Positions 22,384 through 30,078 of a DNA stretch of 64,000 bases are shown here, in pieces. This stretch comes from a virus. The notes under the pieces are model-generated. The model made no database searches, was not told where the DNA came from, and worked only from the letters and a program-made list of their open reading frames with translations. The stretch is from positions 1-64,000 of the IMG/VR virus record IMGVR_UViG_3300037054_000366. One strand, 5' to 3'. Made by a program: the position numbers and the translations under genes. Numbering within the stretch: the first letter of the stretch is position 1; the number at the start of each line of letters is the position of its first letter.

Positions 22384-23167
22384 ATGTTATCAGCTTGGTT
22401 TGCAAGCTCACACAGTTAGGGCTTCTTGGAAGACTTGTCGTTCTACCCTAGTGTCGTTAGCTTCGGTTAGAAGCTCACACTAATGTCATTAGCTTCGGTT
22501 AGAAGCTCACACAGTTAGGGGGCATTCTGGGGGCATCCATACAAACTCTTGGCTCGTGTCATTAGCTTCGGTTAGAAGCTCACACAGTTAGGTGGTTATT
22601 CGAACATGGTTACTGCCGGTTTCAGGTGTGTCATTAGCTTCGGTTAGAAGCTCACACAGTTAGTTGATCCGGTCATCGTGGGGGACCAACCCAAGCAGCC
22701 CTGTGTCATTAGCTTCGGTTAGAAGCTCACACAGTTAGGGGGCATTCTGACGCCCTTCAAGGTCCGGCAGATATCGTGTCATTAGCTTCGGTTAGAAGCT
22801 CACACAGTTAGCGTCCTCAACAGGTTCGACGGGGGCGGACGTGTCGCGTGTCATTAGCTTCGGTTAGAAGCTCACACAGTTAGCAGACCCCGCCATTCGG
22901 CCTCGCCGCACCCACCGACGTGTCATTAGCTTCGGTTAGAAGCTCACACAGTTAGTTTCCATTAGCAGATGTCTCCCATTGACCAGTGTCATTAGCTTCG
23001 GTTAGAAGCTCACACAGTTAGACCTTCTCGTCATCCCCTGCCGGACCGGTGACGCCGAGTGTCATTAGCTTCGGTTAGAAGCTCACACAGTTAGGCCAAA
23101 CCGGAATTCCAAGCCTGCCATTCTGCTGCGCGTGTCATTAGCTTCGGTTAGAAGCTCACACAGTTAG
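22384..23167 (-). CRISPR. CRISPR array, 12 repeat units of 36 nt, 10 spacers of 30-39 nt
   Basis: Ten almost identical repeats start (plus coordinates) at 22483, 22556, 22628, 22703, 22776, 22848, 22920, 22986, 23059 and 23132. On the minus strand each begins CTAACTGTGTG and ends AATGACAC, with stem AGCTTC/GAAGCT. A truncated copy (22451-22482) abuts the 22483 repeat without a spacer, and a divergent copy (22384-22419) ends the array. Spacers: 31, 37, 36, 39, 37, 36, 36, 30, 37, 37 nt. Degenerate units lie at the far end from cas, so the leader end is at 23167 and transcription is leftward, with the hairpin in the 3' half of the repeat as usual for type V. Confidence 0.97.
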
Positions 23168-23363
23168 GGGTTGACTCACAAATAGCGGCAATCATGGAGT
23201 TTATGATAGCGATTTCGAGCAGTCTAGTCATTTCTTTGGAAACTTCTGGAATGGCCCTCATTCGCACAGCCTAAATAGCTGATACGTATGATTCGAGCGA
23301 CTCCCAGGCCCCCCTCACCTAACCTCTCGCCAAATTGTCAAAGATCCTCACCCTACATAATAC
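23168..23363 (-). promoter_or_regulatory. CRISPR leader with promoter-like box
   Basis: This 196-nt gap between cas stop and the first repeat has no ORF. On the minus strand GAGTATTATGTAGGG (TATTAT 23362-23357) directly follows the cas stop and matches the alternative -10 motif before other genes here, for example at 4165. A TTGACA occurs 24 nt further on. The array may therefore have its own transcript besides readthrough from cas. Confidence 0.55.
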
Positions 23364-26147
23364 TCAGAACGGCATCTTCTCGATCTCGACCCGTTGCTTG
23401 AGCAGATCTCGCCGCAGATTACGCTCCGTCTTGTCAATCCACTCCACCCCATCCAGATACCATGTGGGTCCGGTTCCGGTCAGATGTGTCCTGGCCGCTT
23501 CGAGCGATCCGAATTGATAGAGGAGGCAGCCCTTCATTCGCTTCGCTCCCTCGTCCGAACCCTTCAGATAGACCTGATGCAGATCCGTATGTCGGGAAAA
23601 GAATCGGTGGCCGATGTTCTTCGCTGCGTTGATGTCAGACGGCACCGATTCGATTTGGCCATCCGGCGTGAGGAAGAACAAATCCCGACCCTTCCGGTAC
23701 CCAATCCGACCACTCTCATGATGCACCTGAGAGGTCTGAGCCTCAGAGACGGTTACGACTCCGATCCCATACCACTGAGCCGCATTAATGATCGCATCCT
23801 TAACTCGTTTTGGAGACCAGAAAGCAGTGAGGAAGTTCTCATCCCGCTGATTCAGAGTCTTGCCATACCCCTCAAGGTCTTCTAGCACGATCAGGCAGCA
23901 ATCATTCTGATGAGCGATACGGACGATCTTCGAAGCAAGTTGCTTGAGGAAGTTATCCTTGCAGCCATTGTAATCCAGCTTCTGCTGTTCCAAACAGATG
24001 GGAATGCGAGAGTTATCCGTACCCAGATAGCTGAGGGATCGGGTGACCCGTTTCCGCTGTTCAAGGATGTTGAGCCACTTGAAATCCTGATCGAACTTCT
24101 GATCAGCCATTTGGTTCTGGGACAGATACGACCGCCTCCGATTCCGCAACGCTCCGAACTGGAGTGTCACATACTTGAACAGAATATTGATGAGGAAGCT
24201 GAAATCCTTCTTGACAGACTCCAAGTTGTTTTCGTACCGCTTCATCATCTGATCCATCTGATACAAAGGATCCGGATCCTTGCTGAACTGTTCGAAGATC
24301 TGACTCCTTCGCTGACCCGCCACCTTGTAGTCAGCGAAGAACCGCTGAACCGTATGAATCATATCAACCAGATGAGAGTCAGCCTTCAGACCTTTGCCCT
24401 TCGAACTGGATTTGACCTGACCGATCAGATGACCCAGGTTCTTATATGCGTAGAACAATTCCGTGTAATCCGGGTCATCAGCAATCTCCATCTCTCCACT
24501 GTTCAGAATTTGAGACGGATTCGCCACACCTGTGATGGTTGATTCGGTGACGGCCCAGGCGAAAGGACTGCGGATACCCAGGTCCACTGACATCACCTTA
24601 TAGGTCTTACCCTGAATCAGATTGAACCGTTCAACCGTCTTCTCCGTATCCTTCGACAGATCTGAACCCGTAGCCGCTGCGGAAAGGTAATACTGCAAGG
24701 CAATGTGTTCCTCAGAGGCTCTCATCCCCTCTACGGACATACTGAGCCGCAGGAAGAACGCTCCGTTCCGATAAACCAGAACCGGTTCCTTGCAAATAGC
24801 CGAACGCTCCGTTCCCTTGCGAACAAAGTTCAGGTAGGTGGATTCACCTTCTGGATTAGACCAGATTTGGAGATCCTGAAGATAAGAAGTGGGCTTCAGA
24901 GTTGAACGATGCCCTCGGAGTCCCTTGGTGTTCATCGCTATGGTATAAACTTCAAAGTTGAAGTTCTCTTTCCGGTCCCCAACCTTGACATACAGCCGCT
25001 CCACCTTTCGACCGTTCCGCATCAACACATCCTTGTCGTTATCCCAAATCACTCGATCAGGAAGCTCAGAGCCCGTAGCACTGATCAGATGCTTGGTGTA
25101 ATTCCCACCCAGCAGGTAATAGAACCGATGGTAGTCAGCCTCACCGACAAACGCATAAGCGGCAGTCTTCCGATGAGCCCGATGGGACATGATGGCTTCG
25201 AGCAGATGGAGATGTTTGAGGATCAGGGGCTTGGGGATCAGATCATCCTCAGAGGTCTCCAACGTGTTCCACAGTTCCGGCATTTCAGCTAGCAATTCGT
25301 AGAACTTAATATCCAGGCTAAAGTCAATATGCTTCTGCCCCACATCCTTTCGATTCGATTTCAGATAGAAATGCTCGGTCGGAATCGTGCGTTGCTGAAG
25401 AGCCGGGATGATACAATCCCTCAGATAGTGATGAACCCGCTCATCGAAATGACCGATCAGGTTCAGACCGATACAGGTATCAAAGAACCGCAACAGGCTC
25501 TGCCGAATCCGAACCGGAACCTCAGCTTTCATCTGCTGGATTTGAACCTCTTCCGCCGCATAGGACTCTTCGGTCATCCGCTTCATTTCGATCCAACCCT
25601 TCAGATCAGACATCACATCCTTAGTGATGGCTTTCCGTTCTGGGGCGAACAGCGTAGCGGTGAAAGGAGGGCGGGAGAAGAAGCCGATATGCTTCAACGT
25701 ATTGGAGACCCGAAACAAGAATTGACTGTTGTGGCTCTTCGGATCCGCCACATATTCGGTCAGAACGGCCCAATCCTCGGCGGTCATCTGATCCGTCTGG
25801 ATTGCCCCTTCGAACAACTTCGTATACATATGATTGCCTTGCTGACAGTTCAGCAGGCCCAACCACAAAGCCTTCAGGCAATTGCTGAATTGCTCGTAAC
25901 TGATGGTCCGGTCGGTCCGCTCGTAGAGAGCCTTACGCTGAGCCGTCAGATCCACCCTTTCACATCCGAGTTCTCGGCTGGTCTGATTCTGGGTCTTCTG
26001 CTCCACCCAATCCAGCCCCCAGCAGGGGACTTCATTGTAAAGTGCATGATATGTCTTGAAGCACCGCTCATACCGATCCCAGAACTGGTCCTTCCGCAGA
26101 TCGGTCTTCAGTTCGATCACTCTTACTCCACTCAACTCCTTTGTCAT
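23364..26147 (-). CDS. cas12: type V CRISPR effector, Cas12-like RuvC nuclease, 927 aa
   Basis: Start set at minus ATG 26147 (AAAGGAGAGCCAGAC upstream; an earlier in-frame Met lies before the promoter). A three-part RuvC site is clear: MSVDLGIRSPFAWAV (D522), CCLIVLEDLEGYG (E756), DINAAKNIGHRFF (D838). The arginine-rich bridge-helix and REC-like N-terminal ~500 residues are divergent and helical. Between E756 and D838, where Cas12/TnpB usually have CxxC pairs, the sequence is TSQVHHESGRIGYRKGRDLFFL with no Cys. The size exceeds Cas12j or Cas12l and is below Cas12i; the subtype is unresolved. No cas1, cas2 or cas4 is present. Likely role: RNA-guided cutting of competing mobile elements or host DNA. 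Confidence 0.93.
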   Translation of the reverse strand: MTKELSGVRVIELKTDLRKDQFWDRYERCFKTYHALYNEVPCWGLDWVEQKTQNQTSRELGCERVDLTAQRKALYERTDRTISYEQFSNCLKALWLGLLNCQQGNHMYTKLFEGAIQTDQMTAEDWAVLTEYVADPKSHNSQFLFRVSNTLKHIGFFSRPPFTATLFAPERKAITKDVMSDLKGWIEMKRMTEESYAAEEVQIQQMKAEVPVRIRQSLLRFFDTCIGLNLIGHFDERVHHYLRDCIIPALQQRTIPTEHFYLKSNRKDVGQKHIDFSLDIKFYELLAEMPELWNTLETSEDDLIPKPLILKHLHLLEAIMSHRAHRKTAAYAFVGEADYHRFYYLLGGNYTKHLISATGSELPDRVIWDNDKDVLMRNGRKVERLYVKVGDRKENFNFEVYTIAMNTKGLRGHRSTLKPTSYLQDLQIWSNPEGESTYLNFVRKGTERSAICKEPVLVYRNGAFFLRLSMSVEGMRASEEHIALQYYLSAAATGSDLSKDTEKTVERFNLIQGKTYKVMSVDLGIRSPFAWAVTESTITGVANPSQILNSGEMEIADDPDYTELFYAYKNLGHLIGQVKSSSKGKGLKADSHLVDMIHTVQRFFADYKVAGQRRSQIFEQFSKDPDPLYQMDQMMKRYENNLESVKKDFSFLINILFKYVTLQFGALRNRRRSYLSQNQMADQKFDQDFKWLNILEQRKRVTRSLSYLGTDNSRIPICLEQQKLDYNGCKDNFLKQLASKIVRIAHQNDCCLIVLEDLEGYGKTLNQRDENFLTAFWSPKRVKDAIINAAQWYGIGVVTVSEAQTSQVHHESGRIGYRKGRDLFFLTPDGQIESVPSDINAAKNIGHRFFSRHTDLHQVYLKGSDEGAKRMKGCLLYQFGSLEAARTHLTGTGPTWYLDGVEWIDKTERNLRRDLLKQRVEIEKMPF

Positions 26148-26192
26148 GTCTGGCTCTCCTTTGAGCGTGTGCTGCGATGAGCATCTATAGGG

Positions 26193-26223
26193 ATGATACC
26201 ACATCTTGCGAGAGTTTGGATAC
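26193..26223 (-). promoter_or_regulatory. promoter of the Cas12 gene (minus): GTATCC-N19-TATCAT
   Basis: Minus strand GTATCC (26223-26218), 19 nt ending ATGTGG, TATCAT (26198-26193). Same phage promoter class as the housekeeping phage genes, so the effector is wired into the phage programme. Confidence 0.7.
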
Positions 26224-26273
26224 AAAAATTTCTGAGACATTTCAAGAAAGTAAAAGTCTAACAATAGTTTATT

Positions 26274-26316
26274 AAAAGGCCGGTGCCGACTCTACGGAGA
26301 AGACACCGGCCTTTTA
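26274..26316. terminator. bidirectional hairpin made of the GGCCGGTGC element
   Basis: AAAAGGCCGGTG and CACCGGCCTTTT form a perfect 12-bp stem with A-run and T-run on the two sides, so it can terminate in either direction. It separates the cas promoter from the rightward zinc-ribbon gene. Confidence 0.75.
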
Positions 26317-26505
26317 ATATGAACCTTCGCAGGCCGGTGCCGATTTGGGGTCGGGAAGAATTCCTCATCAGGTGGACCAGAGTGGGTCAGAATGGCCAAA
26401 AGTGGAAAAATCCCAGGCTCGTAGTCTGCACCGGCACATTTTACCCACTCCTAATTGCCCGGCATTTTCTATCTACTCATTCCGTTTATGAGGAGACCGG
26501 CAAAA

Positions 26506-26904
26506 ATGGCAGCGTTTGGAGTCTGTGGACAATGTGGGCAAATTTTACTGTGCAAGACCTGTGCGGCGAAGAAAGGCACCTGTCTGGACTGTGGGAAACC
26601 TGTGACTCGACCGGGCACCCGATGTCACCGATGTCAAGGAAAGATTAATTATGCGAAGTACCTGAAACCCGCACCGGCCCTGGATATCATCTGGCCCTCC
26701 GTGGATGAGCTTGAGCAGCGTATCTGCGTGGCCGGTCAGACTGAGACGGCTCGGTATCTGGGGATCAGCCGCACCGCTCTGCTGGCGAACTTCAAACGAC
26801 TCAAGGCTGCGGAACTTGACGCTTGGCTTGACGGAAAGCTCGTAGGGGCCGGTGCCGATTTACAATCTGTCAAGGATTCTGATTCTGGCTCTGAGACGGA
26901 ATGA
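26506..26904 (+). CDS. zinc-ribbon plus helix-turn-helix protein, 132 aa
   Basis: ATG 26506 has GAGGAG upstream at some distance; an in-frame ATG at 26488 is possible. Cysteine pairs GVCGQCGQ, LCKTCAAKKGTCLDCGKP and RCHRCQGK make two to three zinc ribbons, followed by an HTH (QTETARYLGISRTALLANFKRL). A GGCCGGTGC element overlaps its C-terminal codons (LVGAGADLQ). It lies next to cas12 and could be a regulator of the island, possibly through the repeat element (inference). Confidence 0.65.
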   Translation: MAAFGVCGQCGQILLCKTCAAKKGTCLDCGKPVTRPGTRCHRCQGKINYAKYLKPAPALDIIWPSVDELEQRICVAGQTETARYLGISRTALLANFKRLKAAELDAWLDGKLVGAGADLQSVKDSDSGSETE

Positions 26905-26914
26905 CAAAGTGTAA

Positions 26915-26953
26915 AATCCGCACCGGCCCTGATGAGTGAGGCCGGTGCGGATT
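26915..26953. repeat. perfect 14-bp inverted repeat of the island element
   Basis: AATCCGCACCGGCC (26915-26928), 11-nt loop, GGCCGGTGCGGATT (26940-26953). It sits between the 3' ends of the convergent genes 26506 and 26999 and has little T-tract, so it looks more like a paired element than a terminator. Confidence 0.8.
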
Positions 26954-26998
26954 GGGGTATTGCCACAAGTTTCCAAATAGAGTTGTGGCATCAGCGAA

Positions 26999-27547
26999 TC
27001 AGAGTCCTGCCAGATACCTGGGGTTTGCCTCTTTCTTCGCCTTAGCTCTCAGATTCCCCAATGTGTATTTGTTCATCCCCCATCTGACAGCCAGATATCT
27101 GAGGCATCTCCATGAAGGAGGAAGAGCAAGCAGAAGTTCTAGCTGATGAGGCTTGATCTTCGTGAGGGCTTCCGCACTCCAGTTCCCCAGTTGTTCTCTG
27201 GCTAATCGGATGTTCTGAGCGTGAGTCACGAGTCTGAGATTAGTAATGAGGTTGTTGGCTTTGTTCATATCCATATGGTCTATCTCCAAACCAATCGGCA
27301 CCGGCCCATTGTGGGTCTCCCATACGACATTGTGGAGGCGTAGGAACCGCCGCTTACCATCCGGCAGCTTCCAATTCATCATGATATACCCTGCGTCATC
27401 AGGCACACCTTCGGGCTGGATCCAATCCATGTGCTTCAGGTTGAACCATTCGATGAAGTCCCCACAGATACGGAACGGCCATTCATTTCCGGCTGGGGTT
27501 TCCTTCGGTCTGTAGAGCAAGCGATGCGGCATCATCAGAGCCTCCAT
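26999..27547 (-). CDS. HNH homing endonuclease, 182 aa
   Basis: The HNH core reads LRLHNVVWETHNGPVP...LEIDHMDMNKANNLITNLRLVTHAQN (about residues 70-115), the HNH_3 type in which Asp-His and Asn chelate metal. A C-terminal helix-turn-helix (LRYLAVRWGMNKYTLGNLRAKA) gives DNA binding. N-terminal ~60 residues may be a NUMOD-like recognition part. A free-standing mobile gene inside the CRISPR island; one copy of the island element lies in its coding sequence. Confidence 0.85.
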   Translation of the reverse strand: MEALMMPHRLLYRPKETPAGNEWPFRICGDFIEWFNLKHMDWIQPEGVPDDAGYIMMNWKLPDGKRRFLRLHNVVWETHNGPVPIGLEIDHMDMNKANNLITNLRLVTHAQNIRLAREQLGNWSAEALTKIKPHQLELLLALPPSWRCLRYLAVRWGMNKYTLGNLRAKAKKEANPRYLAGL

Positions 27548-27745
27548 CTATATGATACCCTGTTTCGGCTGAATCGATAACATGAATCTCGTAACTTTCG
27601 ATTACGCATATTATGTTACATTGTTTATAACAGCTAAGTGTTGATCAGATAGCAGTTAAGATAATTCTTATTAATAGATTAACAGGCAGAAATTGCCTTT
27701 ATGAATCAGCAGATCGGCACCGGCCCCTGCCTACTCCCTTTACTC
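27548..27745. other. AT-rich intergenic DNA
   Basis: Beyond the promoter this 198-nt stretch is strongly AT-rich (ATTATGTTACATTGTTTATAA, then AATTCTTATTAATAGATTAA) and ends in an island element at 27712. No gene seen. Such DNA could unwind easily; replication or regulatory use is only a guess. Confidence 0.5.
27552..27581 (-). promoter_or_regulatory. probable promoter of the HNH gene
   Basis: Minus strand TATCAT (27557-27552) preceded by CAGGG and, 18 nt upstream, GTTATC. One base off the usual 19-nt spacing. Confidence 0.4.
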
Positions 27746-27964
27746 TCAGCGCCACACCTCTTGCTCGGGGCAGCCATGCGAACATCGCCAATCAACTACT
27801 TTATCTAGGATGAGGTCACTGGGTAGAGTTAGAGATATGAGCCCTTGCTCCTGCATATACTCTACGGTGGAGTCCCAACTATACACCCGCTCCAGCGCAG
27901 TCCGTAGCTGGGGGCTGCACAGCTTGGTGCGGGTGAGCGTGACGGCAGAGAACGGTGTGAGCAT
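27746..27964 (-). CDS. hypothetical protein, 72 aa
   Basis: An open frame from minus ATG 27964 (MLTPFSAVTLTRTKLCSPQL) with balanced composition (VEYMQEQGLISLTLPSDLILDKVVDW). No convincing ribosome site. It is flanked by island repeats. Kept as a moderate call because its codon use resembles neighbours. Confidence 0.4.
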   Translation of the reverse strand: MLTPFSAVTLTRTKLCSPQLRTALERVYSWDSTVEYMQEQGLISLTLPSDLILDKVVDWRCSHGCPEQEVWR

Positions 27965-28265
27965 ATCAGAGGATCGAAAAGTTGCGAAGGCCGGTGCCGA
28001 TTATTTCTTGCCCAGGAAAAATTCGCAGCATATTTTTTGCACCGTGCAGATATGGCCGATGGGTAAATTTAGCACCCCCAAACGTAAACTAGGCATAAAA
28101 TGCCGGGAGGGGCCTATGGGTCGGACCATTTTCCTAAAATTTTTCGAGTTTTTGGTTCGGCAAAATAGGCCATCAAAAAAAATCGCGCATATTTTTTCTC
28201 AATTTTCGATTCGGCGTTTTACAAAACTCGGCACCGGCCTCAGTATTATGTTAGCGGAGGTTCAT
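27965..28265. other. AT-rich non-coding block with repeated ATATTTTTT motifs
   Basis: About 300 nt without a credible gene, bounded by two inverted island elements (27989 GGCCGGTGCCGATT and 28229 CGGCACCGGCC). Inside are GCAGCATATTTTTTGCAC and GCGCATATTTTTTCTCAA, plus TTTTCGAGTTTTTGGTTCGG and ATTTTCGATTCGGCG, i.e. repeated motifs with T-runs. It ends in CAGTATTATGTTAG, a -10-like box for the 28266 gene. Confidence 0.6.
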
Positions 28266-28433
28266 ATGTCCACCCATAGCTTTGAAGAAGATGAAGAGAT
28301 ACGGCGTTGCATGAGTCCTGAAGAGTGGAAAGAGTGCAAAGAGTGCAAGCTGATGATGCCGAAAGAATCGGAGAACTGCCCTTACTGTAGCGGTCGGTGG
28401 GACAAACCTTGTGATGTCCGGTGGAGTCGGTAA
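28266..28433 (+). CDS. small zinc-ribbon protein, 55 aa
   Basis: GCGGAGGTTCAT precedes ATG 28266. WKECKECKLMMPKESENCPYCSGRW holds two CxxC pairs (CKEC, CPYC), a rubredoxin-like zinc knuckle. The acidic N-terminus (SFEEDEEIRRCMSPEE) recalls the window's acidic tags. TATTAT with an island element at the -35 position lies just upstream. Confidence 0.6.
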   Translation: MSTHSFEEDEEIRRCMSPEEWKECKECKLMMPKESENCPYCSGRWDKPCDVRWSR

Positions 28434-28436
28434 GCC

Positions 28437-28958
28437 TTACTCCCCCACCCCCTCCACATCTCTCGGCAGCTTCGGATCAAGCTCCCAACCGCACTCTCCA
28501 CACATATCCATATCTGGGTCATCCTCGCTGATATACCTTGTTCGGTTCAGGTTGGACCAACAGCCAGGGCACAACTCCGTCCAGGATAGCGATTGCATTG
28601 CTCTGACAAGTTCAGGATTATACGCATAGACCAACGCTACGGTATGGCCATCCCAATCCTCCATCTCCACCCTCCGAGGATCAAGCAGGGCAGCTACCTG
28701 TTTATTGATCTTGGACCCGAAGATATGATTCGGGGGATCGAAGTTGCCGTCCAGATCCCCCAGAAGGAAGTATTGGGTGTCCCATGCGCACACCACTTCC
28801 ACATCAGTCTGACCCATCTGTTCGGGTTCGCAGAAGATCCATACCTTCACCCCCTGGCCGCACATCGGCTCCGTCCATTCGGCTATGCGCTGTTTGATAC
28901 GGGGGCTCATCAGGCCGGTGCGTTTCAATACTCTGATTATATGAATGAAGCTGTCCAT
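28437..28958 (-). CDS. hypothetical protein with C-terminal zinc ribbon, 173 aa
   Basis: Minus ATG 28958 has AGAGGACTAGTA upstream and lies 2 nt from the preceding stop. N-terminus MDSFIHIIRVLKRTGLMSPR resembles the 20475 protein. Middle part acidic/aromatic (GQTDVEVVCAWDTQYFLLGDLDG). C-terminus has a zinc ribbon (CPGCWSN...CGECGWE). No function known. Second gene of a leftward pair. Confidence 0.62.
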   Translation of the reverse strand: MDSFIHIIRVLKRTGLMSPRIKQRIAEWTEPMCGQGVKVWIFCEPEQMGQTDVEVVCAWDTQYFLLGDLDGNFDPPNHIFGSKINKQVAALLDPRRVEMEDWDGHTVALVYAYNPELVRAMQSLSWTELCPGCWSNLNRTRYISEDDPDMDMCGECGWELDPKLPRDVEGVGE

Positions 28959-28960
28959 TA

Positions 28961-29317
28961 CTAGTCCTCTTGGATTTGTTGCTTGGTGATGCCCTGCTGC
29001 ATTCGCCATCGGTTGACGATCTTTTCATCCGTGCCCGTATCTATGCCAATCCGAACCCCCATCAGTTGCATCATATAGTAATAGGAGACGTTATACTTCT
29101 TCGCAATCAACGGCTCCGCGATGGGCCATACGTCCCGCAGAACGAACTTCGCATAGTAGAACGCCTCATATGGATTCCGCAGGGCTCTGGCTTCCGTCAA
29201 CTTGCGAACCTGATCGGAGTATAGTTTCTTCTCAGATAAGACCCTCAGAACTCTGAACCATACGTCCCCGTGCCTCACCGCTCCATTCATATTAGGGTTT
29301 GGAAGCCGAATGAACAA
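28961..29317 (-). CDS. WP-repeat family protein, 118 aa
   Basis: Contains one good copy of the repeat unit found in 18307 and 36300 (PYEAFYYAKFVLRDVWPIAEPLI) and a degenerate second (VSYYYMMQLMGVRI). N-terminus resembles a helical cap (VWFRVLRVLSEKKLYSDQVRKL). Ends with TAG 2 nt before the 28437 gene starts, so both form one leftward transcript. Confidence 0.6.
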   Translation of the reverse strand: MFIRLPNPNMNGAVRHGDVWFRVLRVLSEKKLYSDQVRKLTEARALRNPYEAFYYAKFVLRDVWPIAEPLIAKKYNVSYYYMMQLMGVRIGIDTGTDEKIVNRWRMQQGITKQQIQED

Positions 29318-29389
29318 AATTTCTTGTTCCCACAGGGTAGATAAGAAGTTCCGACCGGCCCGAGTATTATCTTATGATGAGGAGTAAGG

Positions 29390-29743
29390 ATGACCGAGTT
29401 TGACGTTGAGGGTTTCAAGTTTTGTGCAGCTATGGCTGAACAGTCCAGAGAGACGTTACAAATCGCACGGGATCATGGGTGGGAAGACCCGAATCAGAAC
29501 GATGGGGAATTGATTTGTCTGATGCATTCCGAACTGTCCGAGGCGTTGGAAGCGTTGCGGCATGGTAATCCTCCGTCCGAGCATATTCCTGAGTTCAGCG
29601 GAGTAGAGGAAGAGTTGGCCGATGCGGTGATCCGAATCATGAATTATGCGGCGAACAAAGGGCATCGGTTGCCCGAAGCCATCCTGGCGAAGAAGGAGTT
29701 CAACCGTAACCGGCCTTATAGGCATGGTGGAAAGGCTTTTTGA
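29390..29743 (+). CDS. mazG: MazG-like nucleotide pyrophosphohydrolase, 117 aa
   Basis: GAGGAGTAAGG precedes ATG 29390; a TATTAT box lies at 29369. The MazG core is clear: ICLMHSELSEALEALRHGN (E-E helix), then EEELADAVIRIMNYAANKG (ExxD), and a C-terminal KEFNRNRPYRHGGKAF. MazG enzymes hydrolyse NTPs and in phages may lower (p)ppGpp or clean nucleotide pools. Normal length. Confidence 0.9.
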   Translation: MTEFDVEGFKFCAAMAEQSRETLQIARDHGWEDPNQNDGELICLMHSELSEALEALRHGNPPSEHIPEFSGVEEELADAVIRIMNYAANKGHRLPEAILAKKEFNRNRPYRHGGKAF

Positions 29744-29864
29744 TGATGTGGCTGTTGGGTTGGTTTTGTTTGATTTGTGGTGGCGGAGCGGGACCGACTG
29801 AAGGAGTGGCATCCGGAGGAAAGTTGGGATTATGGGATGTTGGTAGAGTTCCTCCGCAGGGCTG
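29742..29864 (+). CDS. possible small hydrophobic protein, 40 aa
   Basis: ATG 29742 overlaps the mazG stop (TGATG) and encodes MMWLLGWFCLICGGGAGPTEG, a hydrophobic start with a Cys-Gly site, then a loose tail. It overlaps the next gene in another frame; either one or both may be expressed. Confidence 0.3.
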
Positions 29865-30076
29865 AGTCGGATATTCAGATGGACGAGCAGAATCAGACGG
29901 ATCCGGAGTTTGACCCACAAGAGGAGCATGTGTGGTTTGAAGAAATAACCAAACAGAGTTCTGAAACCAGCACGATTGGTTATTTTGATCCAGACCAGCC
30001 GTGGAAGGAAGCCAAAGCCTACTGGTCGAAATGGTGGGCGATGCCAGCCAGCCAAACCATACATTTTGTGGAGTGA
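29777..30076 (+). CDS. hypothetical acidic protein, up to 99 aa
   Basis: Frame open from GTG 29777; ATG 29837 (MLVEFLRRAESDIQMDEQ) is an alternative start. Acidic with several Trp (EEHVWFEEIT, WKEAKAYWSKWWAMP). Unrecognised. It ends 2 nt before the next gene. Confidence 0.5.
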   Translation: MVAERDRLKEWHPEESWDYGMLVEFLRRAESDIQMDEQNQTDPEFDPQEEHVWFEEITKQSSETSTIGYFDPDQPWKEAKAYWSKWWAMPASQTIHFVE

Positions 30077-30078
30077 GA

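Larger units (their letters stand above)
22328..28923. repeat. dispersed GGCCGGTGC(C/G)GATT element, about ten copies in the CRISPR island
   Basis: Copies in either orientation at 22328, 26278 (with inverted partner 26304), 26332, 26847, 26915/26940 (inverted pair), 27293, 27712, 27989, 28229 and 28914. Only scattered partial matches occur elsewhere (37007, 43976). Several form hairpins; some lie inside genes (26847 and 27293), and one sits just before a TATTAT box (28229). The tight clustering with the CRISPR island suggests an island-specific regulatory or mobile short repeat. Confidence 0.75.

Noticed and set aside
22420-23131. Spacers targeting sequence inside this window
   Set aside because: No spacer-length match was noticed by eye in the 64 kb; a proper search of the full genome and viral databases would be needed.
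22384-23167. Assigning the CRISPR system to Cas12j (CasPhi) or Cas12l (CasLambda)
   Set aside because: The effector is larger than both families and I cannot run the needed alignment; only the type V level is supported.
25329-26180. Plus-strand open frames antisense to cas12 (also 23910-24542, 24909-25292)
   Set aside because: They mirror the effector gene; composition and lack of ribosome sites mark them as shadows.
26283-26648. Plus-strand frame overlapping the zinc-ribbon/HTH gene
   Set aside because: Begins inside the terminator hairpin and competes with a frame carrying clear zinc-ribbon cysteines.
27810-28265. Upstream extension of the 28266 zinc-ribbon frame
   Set aside because: The extra 152 codons cross AT-rich repeat DNA and an antisense gene; the ribosome site and promoter-like box support the short start only.
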